Origin: Physcomitrium patens
Taxonomy: Eukaryota; Streptophyta; Bryopsida; Funariales; Funariaceae
Direction of reading: 5' to 3'
Assembly: GCF_000002425.4 (NCBI RefSeq)
Contig: NC_037253.1
Coordinates: 4,184,576-4,248,575, forward strand
Length of the DNA: 64,000 nt
In this document: in pieces, positions 49,298 to 61,860 of the stretch
Position numbering within the stretch: the stretch's first letter is position 1
How the letters are laid out: the number at the start of each line of letters is the position of its first letter
The notes under the pieces: model-generated
The model's database searches: none
What the model was told of the DNA's origin: nothing
What the model saw: the letters and a program-made list of their open reading frames with translations, nothing else
Made by a program: the position numbers and the translations under genes

Positions 49298-51287
49298 TAA
49301 TGTCTAAGTAGACTTTTAAAATTAAATACAATGTTGATGATTTTATCATTAATTTTTTAAAAGATCTTTGTATAAAAAGGTTTAAAAAAGTAAAGAAGAC
49401 AACATATAATATATTATAGAATTACAAATTTATTGTGATTAATATAATATTTTACTTATATTAAATTAAGAGAGATATTTATAATTTTTATTTCAATAAT
49501 TTTATATGAATACTTGTTATATAATCTCTATATCTCTTAAAGTTGATAAGATATTTATTAAAAAGATTTTGTCTAATGAATGAAGTTAAAAAAGATCAAA
49601 CTATACGCATTTTTTATTTTGAATCAATTGATAATTGGCTAAGGCTATAAGCACACATTAAGTTGCTACATGCATATTTCAAATTACTATATACACATCC
49701 AAAAAAATAGAGACTTGTGATTTGTTGTTTATTATTGTGTTGAGCTTAACACTTGCAAAAATTGTAGATGAGGGCAAAAGATCAAAAGGTAGTTGCTCTT
49801 CATGTAGTGGTTTTGCTAGCCAGTCAATAGATAGAGTTAATAAGCAACATTTATGGGAGAATTTTTAGAGGTAGAGCCCTTAAAAGAAAGATTTTAACTT
49901 TAAACTTTGTATGGACTAAGTAATTTTGTAATCTCAATGTTCTTTTTTGGAACCCTAAAATTGCAAATTGTGTGTATGTCTCTTTACGTCTTTTTCACTT
50001 CTTTATTCTAACTCTTTTCTTCCTTCTCTTCTTTGCTTTCTTCTTCATTTTCTTTTTCAATCTCTCATTTCCTTTCATAATAAGTCTTATCTCAAGACAC
50101 TTAGAAAAAATATACAACTTATGAAAAATTTGTTTAAAGATGTTCAAGTCTATTTATTCCTACAAGCAATTGTTGTCTCTCTTATTCCCGCTCCCATCTC
50201 CTCTCTCCCCCCCTCCTTCTCCTCTCTTCTTCTCATTCTTCTACAATTGTTGTAGGTATTAGACTCCATATAACAACAATCATTTAAAGGCCTCTATTTT
50301 TTTTAGGTGTATCTATAATAATTTTAGATGTGTGTATAACATCTTGGAATATGCTTGTATCTTGAGCCTTGAAAATTTTATTTATTATTTAGCATATATT
50401 TAATTTAATTTAATTTAATATTTAATTTCAATAATTTATTACTATATTTATCCAATCTTAGAACTATCCATGAGCAAAGAATTAACAAGGTATGCAATAT
50501 GTTAAAGAAACAATAATCTATAATATTATTTATAAACAACTATCACTACACCATCTTTTACAATATTACTCCAATACCAATGAGCTTGGTAATCAAGATG
50601 CATAACATTTTACATGAAGTTATAGTTTTTTTTTTTTTTTTTTTTTTTTTCTTCTTATGGGAGCAATAATCTCTTGGATTAGCAAGAAACAAACTTTAGT
50701 TATCCCTTTTTTATACCAAATTTGAATATATGACTTTTCTATTATCTAAAGCATATGCTTAAGTTGTTTGGTTACAAATATTACTAAACAATCTAAAATT
50801 TCTTTAAAAGAAATCTACTACAATCTATATTGACAATCAAAGTACTATATCTTTAAGTCTTAATCTAAATTGGCATTCTTAAACCAATTTTATAGAAATA
50901 CAATATCATTTTACTTATGAGATTCTATAATTTGAACATGTCCAAATCCAATACATATCTATATATGAAATGGTAGAAAATAATTTAGATAAGAGTCTAC
51001 CCTAGCAAAAACATCATCAATTTTTGAATGATGTTGGTTTATATTCTTTTGGAAACACCTAAAAATTCTCTAATCTTTCAATCAAATCCTAAGATTCAAA
51101 AATTTCACATTTTTTAAGTTAAATAATTCTTATACTATACTATTCAACCACTCTAATCCTTTTATTGGAATGAGAGTCTTATTATATATTATTAATTCAA
51201 TATTGAGATTAGAAATATATACAATACATAGTATATATAATAAAGAATATTTTTAAAAATAATAATTAATTAAATACTTAACTAGTG

Positions 51288-51323
<36 letters not shown>

Positions 51324-52415
51324 AGAAAATAATTAATTGAATATTTATTAAATAGTATAATAGTGTGACTCTTGATTATATACTTCAGGTATTTTATCTT
51401 ATAGAAATTTAATTCAATTTGGTTCTTTTGTTGTCTTTCCTTGCTTGTAACTCCCTAGTACTTTGGTAATGTATAGTTTATCTCTTGAATTTAATGAAGA
51501 GCTAAATGCTCCAACCTCTCAACATAACACACTAAATATTCATATCTTCACTTCTAATCTTGTTTTTTTACAAATACATCTTCACATGTACAAATTGCAT
51601 GTTGCCATATTTCAGTTCAGTTGTTGCACAAGAAAATGAAAACGCATGTTACCGTAACTCACCACAAGTACTTGATACATCATATGGATAAGACCCTTCA
51701 GTTGGTCTGTCCTTTTAGATTCAACACTACATCGTAGACATGTACAAATTTAAGTTAAAAACTTGGGATCATTCTAAGTTTTGGCCAATTAAGCTTGAAC
51801 ATAAAACATGCTCTCATTAGCTCGAGGCTTGACGGCTTGCTCAAGAGACTTGAATTGAAGATGTCCAGAGATAATCAGTTAGTCGGAGTCAGACCTCCAT
51901 CCAACAAATTCAAGGTTTGAAGTCCTGCCTCGGCTCACACCACAAGTGGGTAGACATTGGGTCAAGATCTTGACCACGAGTGTCGTGAATTATTATGTAT
52001 TATTAGGTTTATTTTATAGTAATGCTAACCATTAATTCAAATATATCACACTTAAAACACTGAAGCAGTCTGAATGCGGGCAAACTGATTTAAGGACTGA
52101 AGGTAATCGAAGGACCCGATGCCCAACAAATTGACTTGGAAATCGTTCTCAATGACCCATTTACAAGAAATCCACACTCCACTCCACACTCAAATTAATC
52201 TCGTACATATTTGGTGTCAGTTATGGGTGCTTCTACTTTCAACCGGTGGCATTTTTAAAGCCAGTTCCATGTTCATCCAGACCAAGCTCTTTCCAATGAA
52301 CAATCACCTCCATCACATCCATTCCAGGTTAGCCTTCTTTGATAGGAAGACTAGTTTCACGCCCTTTAAAATTCACTACAAAAGTGACGAGACAAACAAC
52401 TTCATATCAATTGCA
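49298..52415. other. AT-rich intergenic region
   Basis: No gene recognised. It may contain the far side of B3 in its first hundred bases, but the match is poor. It also holds a T tract (about 50627-50650), a TA run (about 51292-51320) and the second copy of the AT-rich repeat (about 51317-51432). The last few hundred bases are probably the 3' untranslated region of the CYP59-type gene. Confidence 0.5.
51317..51432. repeat. Dispersed AT-rich repeat, copy 2
   Basis: Same orientation and landmark TTTTATCTTATAGAAATTTA as the copy at about 12505-12640, with scattered differences. Confidence 0.6.
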
Positions 52416-55400
52416 CTAAGACCTCCTCTTCCTACTGCTCATATCATCTTCTCTCCTAAGCTTACTTTCCTTTCTTATCTTCTCACTGTCTCTTGGGTCC
52501 GGAGAATACTCCCTCCGAGAGTGCTTGCCCCGTCTATCGGCCTCTCTATCTGCTCTTCTGTTGGTGTCCCTTAAGTCACCAGCTTTCTCAAACTCTCTAT
52601 CAGCCCTTCTCTCCATATCCCTGTCTGAACGAAGCGTCTCGAAGTCTCTCTCTACTACTCCACTTCTATTTCTCTCTACACGAGTCTTCTCAGACTGCCT
52701 ACCTTTCCTATCTGCGTCCCTCTCTGCACGAAACCTCTCATGCTCTCTCTCACCTCTTCTTCCTGTGTCTTTCTCTATATCAGCTCTAAATGTCTCTTTC
52801 CTTGTGTCCCTATCCGCACGGGGTTTCTCATAATCTCTCTCATTTCTCCTATCAGTGTCCCGCTCCGCACGAGATTTCTCGTAGTCTCTTTCGCTTCTCC
52901 TGTCAGGGTCGCGCTCCTCACGAGGCTTTTCCGACTCCCTATCTCTCTCACTTCTCCCACCTGAGCCTCTGTACGAGACATTACGAGACCGACCCGACTC
53001 TCTACCACTTCCTCTATTTGGATTCCTGTCTGCTTCACTCTTGTCGAACTCTCTCTCTTGTCGAGAGTGATGTCCGAAGCCAGAGTCTCTGTGCGCGTCT
53101 CTCTCCTTGTCATATCGTGCACCTTGTCGAGACCTATCACCGCCCTTCTCTGCATGATGCCCAGGTCTACCACCTTGTTCGTCTTGGTCTCCCTTACTTC
53201 TCTCTTTATCCGATTCTCTTGCATATTTGTGTCTATCGTATCTATGTTTTTCTGTTTCCCTCTGCTCTGGTGGTGCCTCGTCATCGTCAAAGACCATTTC
53301 ATACCTGAATGGAGAAGATTAATGTTAGCAAAACCACATATAGCTTGGTAGTTCTTTTTTAAATCTATAAAAACAGGGGACATATATACACCATGGAGCA
53401 AAAACGGTTTCCCTACTTTTTATGTGCGTGGCCTCGTTGACCACCGGTGTCCTTAATTGTGTATTTAGGTTTTTCAGTAGGGCCTTCCTTCTGCTCGGTA
53501 CCGTTGTTGGGGCACTCTTTAGCGAAATGGCCAACCTCTCCACACTTGAAACAGCCCTTTCCGCCATTAGCAGCTGCAGCATAAACAACGTTAAGAGCGA
53601 AATTAGATGGGCTGTGCACTCACTATATGTATCACACCAAGAATGTTACCAGAATCAGAAAATTTAACCACCTTTCTGCGGCATAAATAATTCACCCTTC
53701 CAATCCCTCAACTGATATGAATCCAACCACCATCCGAAATTTCGATGAATTAGTGGGTGAAAACGTCATACAACCGGCAACCCCAAGTCTTCCTAATAGC
53801 ATGAGAAAATGCAATAGTTCAAGTGAATGATTTAACTCACCTTGACCATCTCCACCTGCCTTTCCAAGCTTACGGTATCGATTCCATAAATGTGAAACAC
53901 TTTGGCTGAAATCAACATGTATCCTTCGATCATCAATCAACACGTTGTCCATCTGTAGTGACAAAGAAGAAAATCAGCAAAACGGAAAAGAGTTAATGCA
54001 CTAAAATCCAATCAAAATGCAGAGAAATAGGACCCTGTTCGCCCACGAACATTCAAATGTGCAAATAACTGACCTTGAAGTAAGCGGCCTCACATGCTTC
54101 CTCTGTTTCAAATTCTGCACCAAAAATGGACGCCATGTGACTGATAAACATAAGGTATCCAAAGGGGACGGTAATAGTTCAGAACAATAATCCGAAATTA
54201 CACTACATTCAATCAACAATAGTAATGACAAAAAAATACAAAGTGCGAAAGGACATACCAATAAATGCATAGCACAAGCTATCTCCGGTTTTGTAGTCTC
54301 GTATGATATCTGCTCTGTAGATGATGCAAACAAACATTTCATTGTAGGTTATATTATCTATATGAAAGCATCATGTACCTTGATATCTGCTAGATAAAGG
54401 CTAGAAATAAACTTCTGGGAAGACAAGGTCGATATGACTTACGACTTGACTTTGCCGAACCGACCAAAGATAAGCTCAAGATCACCTTCCTGTGTAAATC
54501 CACCACACAATTCTTAGATTTGCTATCTCCCATCACTTTGCAGTCCTATATGTATAAAAACAGAAAATATCGACTGGCATAAGACTAAGATAAAATCACT
54601 TCTGAGTGATTACCTCAGTAACAGGATTAAGCTTGCAAACAAATAACACATTCTCGGGAGGCTTCATGTCTGCTTCTGGAAGATCCCCAATCTACGGGCA
54701 TACAAACAAACACCAATTAATTAATCGTTGCCGACACCTATTCAGTCGCAGTATTCTACAGTAAGAAAAGAAAAGGAACAGGAAAATAACGCATAACACT
54801 CAACGAAAGAATACAGAACTAGAAATCCACGATCACAGGCAGGAGAGCAAATGGATTGCCCCTGTTACTTAAAGATTCTGGCGCATACGAATAAAATAAC
54901 CACTCGGTTTGTAAATATTACAGAAAAGTGAGATTCAACATGCAAACCAGGTGTGGAGCACACAAACTCGTAAACGTACCATCTCCAGAACAACTGCACG
55001 TGACTGAGCTTCTTTCTTGCGTAGCGATTTTTCAAGCTCCTCTGGGTCCATAGTCTCGTCCATTGGGACCCAATCATCTTCCAGTCGCACCTCCTCCCCC
55101 TGTAAGGAAAAACCAGCACATGCAATCTGAGTCCCAACGCATACAAATTCACTCTATCCATTCAAGAACAGCGATCTACTATGCACGAGATTTTTGCGAC
55201 CAAATAAACAAAGTGAGGGAAAAACACAAGAACGAATAAACATTACATCAGCCGGAGGCTTTAGCTCAGGAGATTTTTCTGGTATCAGGTCTGCAAGGCC
55301 AGCAGGGTCATCGAATGGGTCATCCAAAATGATGGTATGCTTTATCCTGCCCCAAGCCACCCAGTCAGTAAAATACACATCATATACGCTCTTCTCTAAA

Positions 55401-56943
55401 TTTTAAGACACAGATTTAATAGAATAGTTTAGTCTAACAATATCAGTATCCAACAAGAGATTTTAACCACGAATCCGATGGAATGCAAACAATTACATGA
55501 TGAAAAGAGGAGCAGCTTGAATATTCGCTGATCAATACCGGATGTTCTTGAACGGCCTAAAGTTATCGTCCACAAACGCCTCGTTAATTCGCATCAGAGT
55601 GTCTAGGCCCTCTCCAACCTCACCAAATACCTGAAGCAGATCATGAATTGCGTTCAAAAAGAGAACATACACAAAGGAATTAGTCAAACCATCAGAACAA
55701 AATGTTTTGCTTTAAGTAAACAGACGTAAAGAAAAACTTACAGACCGTATGCTTTTCGTCGAGGTAGTCCAGCTCAGCCCTGGTTGTAATGTAGAACTGC
55801 GAGAAAAACCAAAACAACATAAAAATTGATTTTAAGATAATCACCAGGAAAAACTTTCCTAGTTCCGTATTACGTCAAAGCTCTCATGTTTAATGAATAA
55901 ATATAACGATTCGAAAGAGAACTAAAGAACAGAATGAGCGATTGAAAAAAGCAGTTCGTATGATACCACCTACCTGGGATGCATTTGCATTTTCACCCGC
56001 GCTCGCCATCGCCACAATGCCCACTTTGTCGTGTTTAAGGGTAGGATGAAATTCATCATCAAAGAACCTAGCCTGGTCCCCATACAATAATCTGCAAATA
56101 AGATGTGTATTAAAAAACCATCCACCGAAATCTGTACAACCCATTGATATTCCATGCATCACATAACTAATGCAAAACCTATAATACTACATCTCAACGA
56201 AATTGCCAAAATTGGCATGCAACACGCAAACAGGAACCCAGTTGACAGATACGGTAATACCCCAGGGGTGTTCAAATGAAGAAGAAGAAGAAGAAGAAGA
56301 AGAAGAAGAAGGATTTTAAAAATTTTAAAGCAAACGCAAAAACATAATTTGATGGAATAATCAAAGAGATAAGCTAAAATTGCAGCAGGAAAATATAATA
56401 CATATACCCGAAGCCTTACAGATAGCCTCAGGTATCAGGTTCACAGATCCAAAACAAAAGCATGACCGGCACAAATACTCATAGAATCACCCACTTACTT
56501 GTACACAGAGTCACCACCCTTTCCAGTGCCCGTCGGGTCTCCAGTCTGAACAATAAAATCCTTCTGGACCGAGTGAAACAAGCAATTGTTGTAATATTTT
56601 ATCCTGCATTTCCCAACAAAATCACACATTAGATCAGGCACCAACATCAATTCCAAAAATCACCAAAACAGAGGAAAACACAACACACACACGCACACAT
56701 ACACACAACAATAGCGAAAACAGGACCCATCGTACGAATAGGGAACTTTTTACGATGCACCAACTTCAAAAATCGGGACTCACATACAGAGAATTCGTGG
56801 GAAGAAAGCGAAGAACATGCGTGAGAAGGCACGATGAAAACGTACTTGCAAAGCTTGAGAAAATTCTTGGTGGCAAGTGGGCACAGATCCGTGAAGAGAT
56901 CGACCACAAGCTCGCCCACACTGGTGACCAGCATGACCGCCAT
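52416..56943 (-). CDS. CYP59: CYP59-type nuclear cyclophilin with RRM and zinc knuckle, 14 exons
   Basis: Exons on the minus strand: 56846-56943, 56499-56603, 55974-56091, 55746-55796, 55539-55630, 55247-55346, 54980-55099, 54614-54691, 54443-54489, 54259-54314, 54074-54114, 53841-53952, 53417-53573, 52416-53304. They join in frame to 687 residues. Domains: cyclophilin (1 to about 160, start [19 protein letters not shown]), RRM (about 240-320; RNP2 LFVCKL, RNP1 [10 protein letters not shown]), CCHC knuckle [14 protein letters not shown] (about 348-361), then about 295 residues rich in Arg, Asp and Glu. Arabidopsis CYP59 has the same order at about 500 residues and links SR splicing factors with the RNA polymerase II C-terminal domain; PPIL4 and Rct1 are its animal and yeast relatives. 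All borders are GT/AG; exon 4 needs the weak donor GTCTGT to stay in frame. The 3' tail is longer than in Arabidopsis. Confidence 0.95.
56278..56312. repeat. GAA microsatellite in intron 2 of the CYP59-type gene
   Basis: About eleven GAA units on the plus strand (TTC in the transcript). It lies between exons 2 and 3, so it does not alter the protein. Confidence 0.9.
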
Positions 56944-57360
56944 AGCTCCTCAACCTTCTTCCGACCTAACGCAGTGAGTGAGAATGTGTGTGTGTGATTC
57001 TTCCCGTGACCTAATCTGGCGCAGCAGAAGCAATTCGACCCACCCAGCGAGGTTCTGTGGGATTGCGTGAGACAGTTGGGCGTGGGCGCATTGGCAACGC
57101 AGCAGTAGCAGCAGCAGCTGGGTTGAGGGGGACCAGGGGTCTTCGCAGCATGGGAGGAAGAGGGGGTCTTCGCTGTGGGGGTCTTCGCCAACGGGGGGGA
57201 GGTTTTCGGATGGGACGCCATGCGAACGCGTTCTCGCCCCGTCCGACTGCGTTGGAGAACGCGCTCCCGCTTCCCTGTGTGTCTGTGTGTGTGTGTGAAA
57301 CGGACCCGTCGAACTGGGCTCATGGGATGGGGGCTCGTGGATGAGGTCTCTCGCTTAATG
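56944..57360 (-). promoter_or_regulatory. Leader and promoter region of the CYP59-type gene
   Basis: GC-rich sequence directly upstream of the ATG with CA/GT-rich runs near 56985 and 57280. A CTG/CAG-like run lies near 57100. No TATA box is obvious. Assignment as promoter rests on position only. Confidence 0.4.
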
Positions 57361-57865
57361 TTGGCACTAATTCAATATAGATTTTCACCTTGAGTCGTAT
57401 TATTCTTTTTTTTCTCTATCATCGTGAATTTATATCTTTAAATTAATGGTGATTTTGGTACATGTAAAATTTTAGCTTTAGAAGTAGAATAAAAAATCAT
57501 ACACTTTATTGGATCTTAATTATTTTTTCTAAAGAACGAATAAATAAATAGTTAAATAGTTAATTATATTTTTAATATTAGTAAATATTTTGGGGTCCTA
57601 AATCTAAAATATATATAAATAATAATAATAATAATAATAATAATGATGATAAAAAGTGCAAAGTAATACTTTATGCATAGTTTAAGTAATAATTTCTATT
57701 AAAGGTAAGGAATTTGAATCTACACACTCTTTGGTTTAAGCTAATATATGTAAAACTACTTGGCCAAACTATAACTTGAAAGTATTGACATATTTTTATT
57801 AGTTTTTTAATTGATTGTATACATCATCGCAACAAACAATCAAATAAGCTTCAAGTTATTATAAA

Positions 57866-57908
<43 letters not shown>

Positions 57909-58139
57909 ATTTTTGTTTTTCCATTTTCAATGAAAAATAAAAAAAATTCAATCTAAAAAAATTATTTTAAATATTTTTTTATAATCTATTTTTATGCTAT
58001 ATTTTACCAAAAAATAAATTAATAATTATAGAAGATTCACGTAAATCAAATAAAGTTACCCTGGTTTTTTATTTATTTTTTGAAAGCCTAGAAAACATTG
58101 ACATAAACTTGACAAAAACATTGGAAGAAAGTAAAAAAA
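57361..58139. other. AT-rich spacer with microsatellites
   Basis: No gene recognised. An AAT run lies near 57618-57645 and a TA run at 57868-57905. Confidence 0.6.
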
Positions 58140-61100
58140 TTTGTAACAAGGCAATCGATCTGTATCATTATATGGCTCACAATTTTGACAACTTGTAATT
58201 GATATCAAGTGGGATGATGCTGCACTTGTTAGCCAATTTTTCTATGGATTATAATATGAAGTAAAAAAAATTAATGCTTAACTTACCTAATCCTCAAACA
58301 TTGAGTCAAGCAATTGACTTTGCAGTGAAGTGCAACAATCATCTTTTTGAATTTCCATATGAAAACCGTATAAGTAGACCTCAACGTTACTATAATTCAA
58401 TGGCAATACCAACATCTCTTCAACACATACATTTGGAAGTAGAGGATATGTAAATTGATGTAGTATGTTTCAAATCTCTTATTGAGCAAGAAAAGACTTG
58501 TTGTCACCAAGAAGGATTGTGCTTATATTATGAAAAATCTAAGCACACTGCTCAATATTGTCCAAAGAAACAATACAACCATAAGATAAGAAGTATGACT
58601 ATCAAAGATGATAGTATCTCAGAAAACGAATTTCTCTAGCCACAATAGGAACCGTGCGGCTGAAACCTTATACAACATCCAATGAAGGTCTTATTTTTTC
58701 CTCGAAACCCTGTCTTTCTTTTATAATAGATGTTATTTTAGGACCTAAATATCACAAAGCCTTTACCTTGTTAGATTTAGGAGCCTCAACATGTTTCTTA
58801 GATGAAGAATTTGCTAAAAGAAATAACATACTTATAGTGAAGAAAACTAAACCTATTCATGTAGAAATCATAGATAGTCGTCAATTGTCTTCAAGAGATG
58901 TCATTCATGAAATCTTTCCTTAGAAGTAGCAAATAATGGTCATAATAGCTTTATAATATTTAATATCATTAAATCTCCCTCTAATCTAGTCATATTAGGT
59001 TTATCATGGTTAAAAAAATATATTATTCTAAAATAGATTGGACTTCTTTTAGTCTTGACTTTTTTGAAAGTATAAGTAAGAGCATAGTTAATCAAGTAAA
59101 AAGTCATAAGTCTAGTACAATTAAACTTGTATTTGTAGGTGCAAGAGCTTTCTTGTATGCTGTAAAAGAAAGATCACCTTGTGTCATTTATGTCGCACCT
59201 TTTTCTATTAATGAAAAGACTTCAAGTGGCATTCCAAGCCAATATCATGATTTTTAAGATGTATTTGAGAAGAAGAATGCAGATACTCTTCTGGAACATC
59301 ATTCCTATGACTGCTCAATTGACCTTCAAGAAGGAGCGTAATTGCGATTTGAATCAATCTAAAATTTATAAAAAAATAAATTGGCTGAACTCAAAGAGTA
59401 TAATTGAAGAAAATTTGGCCAAAAACTTCATATGCCATTCCAAATCTCTAGAATGAGCTCCAATTTTATTTGTAAAGAAAAAAGATGAATCATTGCAGAT
59501 GCATGTCGATTATCAAGGACTCAACAAAATCACCATCAAGAATAGGTACTCGCTATCTTTCATATTTAGACTCATTCGTCAATTGAATCAAGCTAAGATC
59601 TATACAAAAATAGATCTATAAAGAGTATAAAATCTGGTACGCATTAAAGAAAGAGATGAATGGAAGACTCCATTTCGAATACAATGTCATGCCTTTTGGA
59701 CTTACAAATGTACCAGCAACATTTTAACATCTAATGAATGATGTCTTTTGGGAGTTTTTAGATGATTTTGTTGTTTGTTATCTAGACGACATCTTAATCT
59801 ATTTTAAGAATACAAAAAAATATGAATTTTATGTTTATCATATGTTACAAAAATTAAGAGATGCACAACTCTATGCCAAGATAGAAAAGTGTGTATTTCA
59901 TAGTACTCAAGTCGACTTTCTAGAATATATCATTTCGAATGATGGACTTATGATGGATCGTAAGAAAGTTCAAGCTATTATGGATTGAAAGATTCTAAAA
60001 ATGATAAGAGATGTCCAATGCTTTTTGGGATTTGCAAACTACTATCAGATCTTCATGAAAGACTTCTCTCAAGTTGCAGCTCTACTTATATGTTTGACTT
60101 GTAAAGACAAACTTCAATAGAATCAAGAAGCAAAAGTAGCATTTGAAACTTTGAAGATAGCATTTGTTTCTGCACCAATCTTGTATTGTGTCGATTTTTC
60201 TTAACCATTTTTTATGGAAATAAACACATCAGACTTTGCTTTGGGTGCTGTATTGTCACAAATGGAAAAAGATGATAAACTTCACCTAGTAGCTTTTTAT
60301 TCCAGAAAATTTTCAGCATGAAAGATCAACTACAAGATCGACGACAAAGAATTTCTTGCAATTGTGGATTCATTTCAAGAATGGCCTTTTATCTAAAAAG
60401 TGCTCTAAATCCAGTCATTGTGTATATGGATTACAAGAACCTTGAATATTTTATGTCAGTTTGTATTTTGAATTATCACCAAGTCCATTGGAATATGTCT
60501 TTATCAAGATTCAAATTCAAGATCACTTATCAATTGAAAAAACCACAAGATTTTTCAGATGTACTCTCTGGACGATCTTACCTTGTACCAAAGAAAGGAG
60601 ATGTTGCTTTTGATCAACAATGGACAATTCTCTTGAAGCTAGAGTATCTTCATCTTTGAGCAATGAAATCAATACTAACTGTTGATTCAAATTTCATTAA
60701 GTAAGTTCAATCAAGTATGTCTTATGATCTTTTTATTCGTGTTATTAATGAAAATCCTTCAAAGTCTCATGTTACTTCCAAGTTTGAATTCAAGAACAAT
60801 CTACTATATTTTGAGGGACACATATATGTTTGAGAAGGTGAAGCTCGATCAGGTGTTCTTCAAGCTCGTCATGACTTTTGAACAGCAAGACATTTTGGAT
60901 ACAATAAAACTTTGGAATTAATATCTAGGGATTTTTTGTGTCTCCAAATGTGGAAGGTAGTCAAAGATTTTATACAATCTTATGATGTTTGTTCAAGATA
61001 AAAAACTCCTCATCATCGACCTTATGGACTTCTTCAGCCATTATCCATTCCGGAACAACCATGGTCTTCTGTTTCTATGGATTTCATCATAGATCTTTCA

Positions 61101-61860
61101 ATCTCAAGTTTTTATGACTCTATATTTGTGATAGTAGATTGTTTTATCAAGATGGCACATTTTGTATTATGTACAAAAGATATCATTGGTGAAGAAATAA
61201 CTAAGTTCTTTCTTGACAATATCTATTGCTATCATAGATTATCCAAGGATATTATATCAAATAGGAGAACTTAGTTTGTATCATGATTTTGGCAGATTCT
61301 TTTTAAGATTCTAAAAGTGGATATAAAACTATCTTTGGCATTCTATCTTCAAACTGATAGACAAACAGAGCATGTTAATCAAGTTATGGAGTAATATTTA
61401 AGATGTACCATCAACTACCAACAAGATGGTTACACAACTCTTTTGCCATTAGCAGAGTTTGCTTATAATAAAATGGTACATTCTTCTACAAAATAAACAC
61501 CTTTCTTTGTCAATTATGATTATCATCTATAACTTGATACGTTTGACTTTTCAAAAGCTGATAATCCTATAATAAAAGATTTAGCAAATCATTTGTTAGA
61601 GCTACAAGCAACAATGAAGGCGCAGTTAAAAGAAGCTTAAGCTCAATAAAAGATCAATATGGATGTCTATCAAAAGGAACAACCACCATTCTACATGGAT
61701 GATAAGGTATGGTTACTTTGTAGCAATATGAAGACCACTCGTTCTTGTGACAAGTTAAACTATCAAAGGCTTGAAAATTTTTTATTTCTATACAAATCAA
61801 TCTAGTTGTATATTGTTTATACCTATCATAGTCAATGAAATTCTATCCAATATTCCACGT

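Noticed and set aside
51900-51990. tRNA-like GGTTTGAAGTCC segment
   Set aside because: No cloverleaf with matching acceptor, D and anticodon arms could be drawn.
52525-53308. Plus-strand frames opposite the CYP59 tail
   Set aside because: They are Ser/Leu-rich shadows of the Arg/Asp/Glu-rich coding strand.
56766-57323. 185-residue minus-strand frame across the leader and first exon of the CYP59-type gene
   Set aside because: It overlaps exon 1 in a different phase and has low-complexity composition. Exon 1 in the other phase clearly starts the cyclophilin domain.
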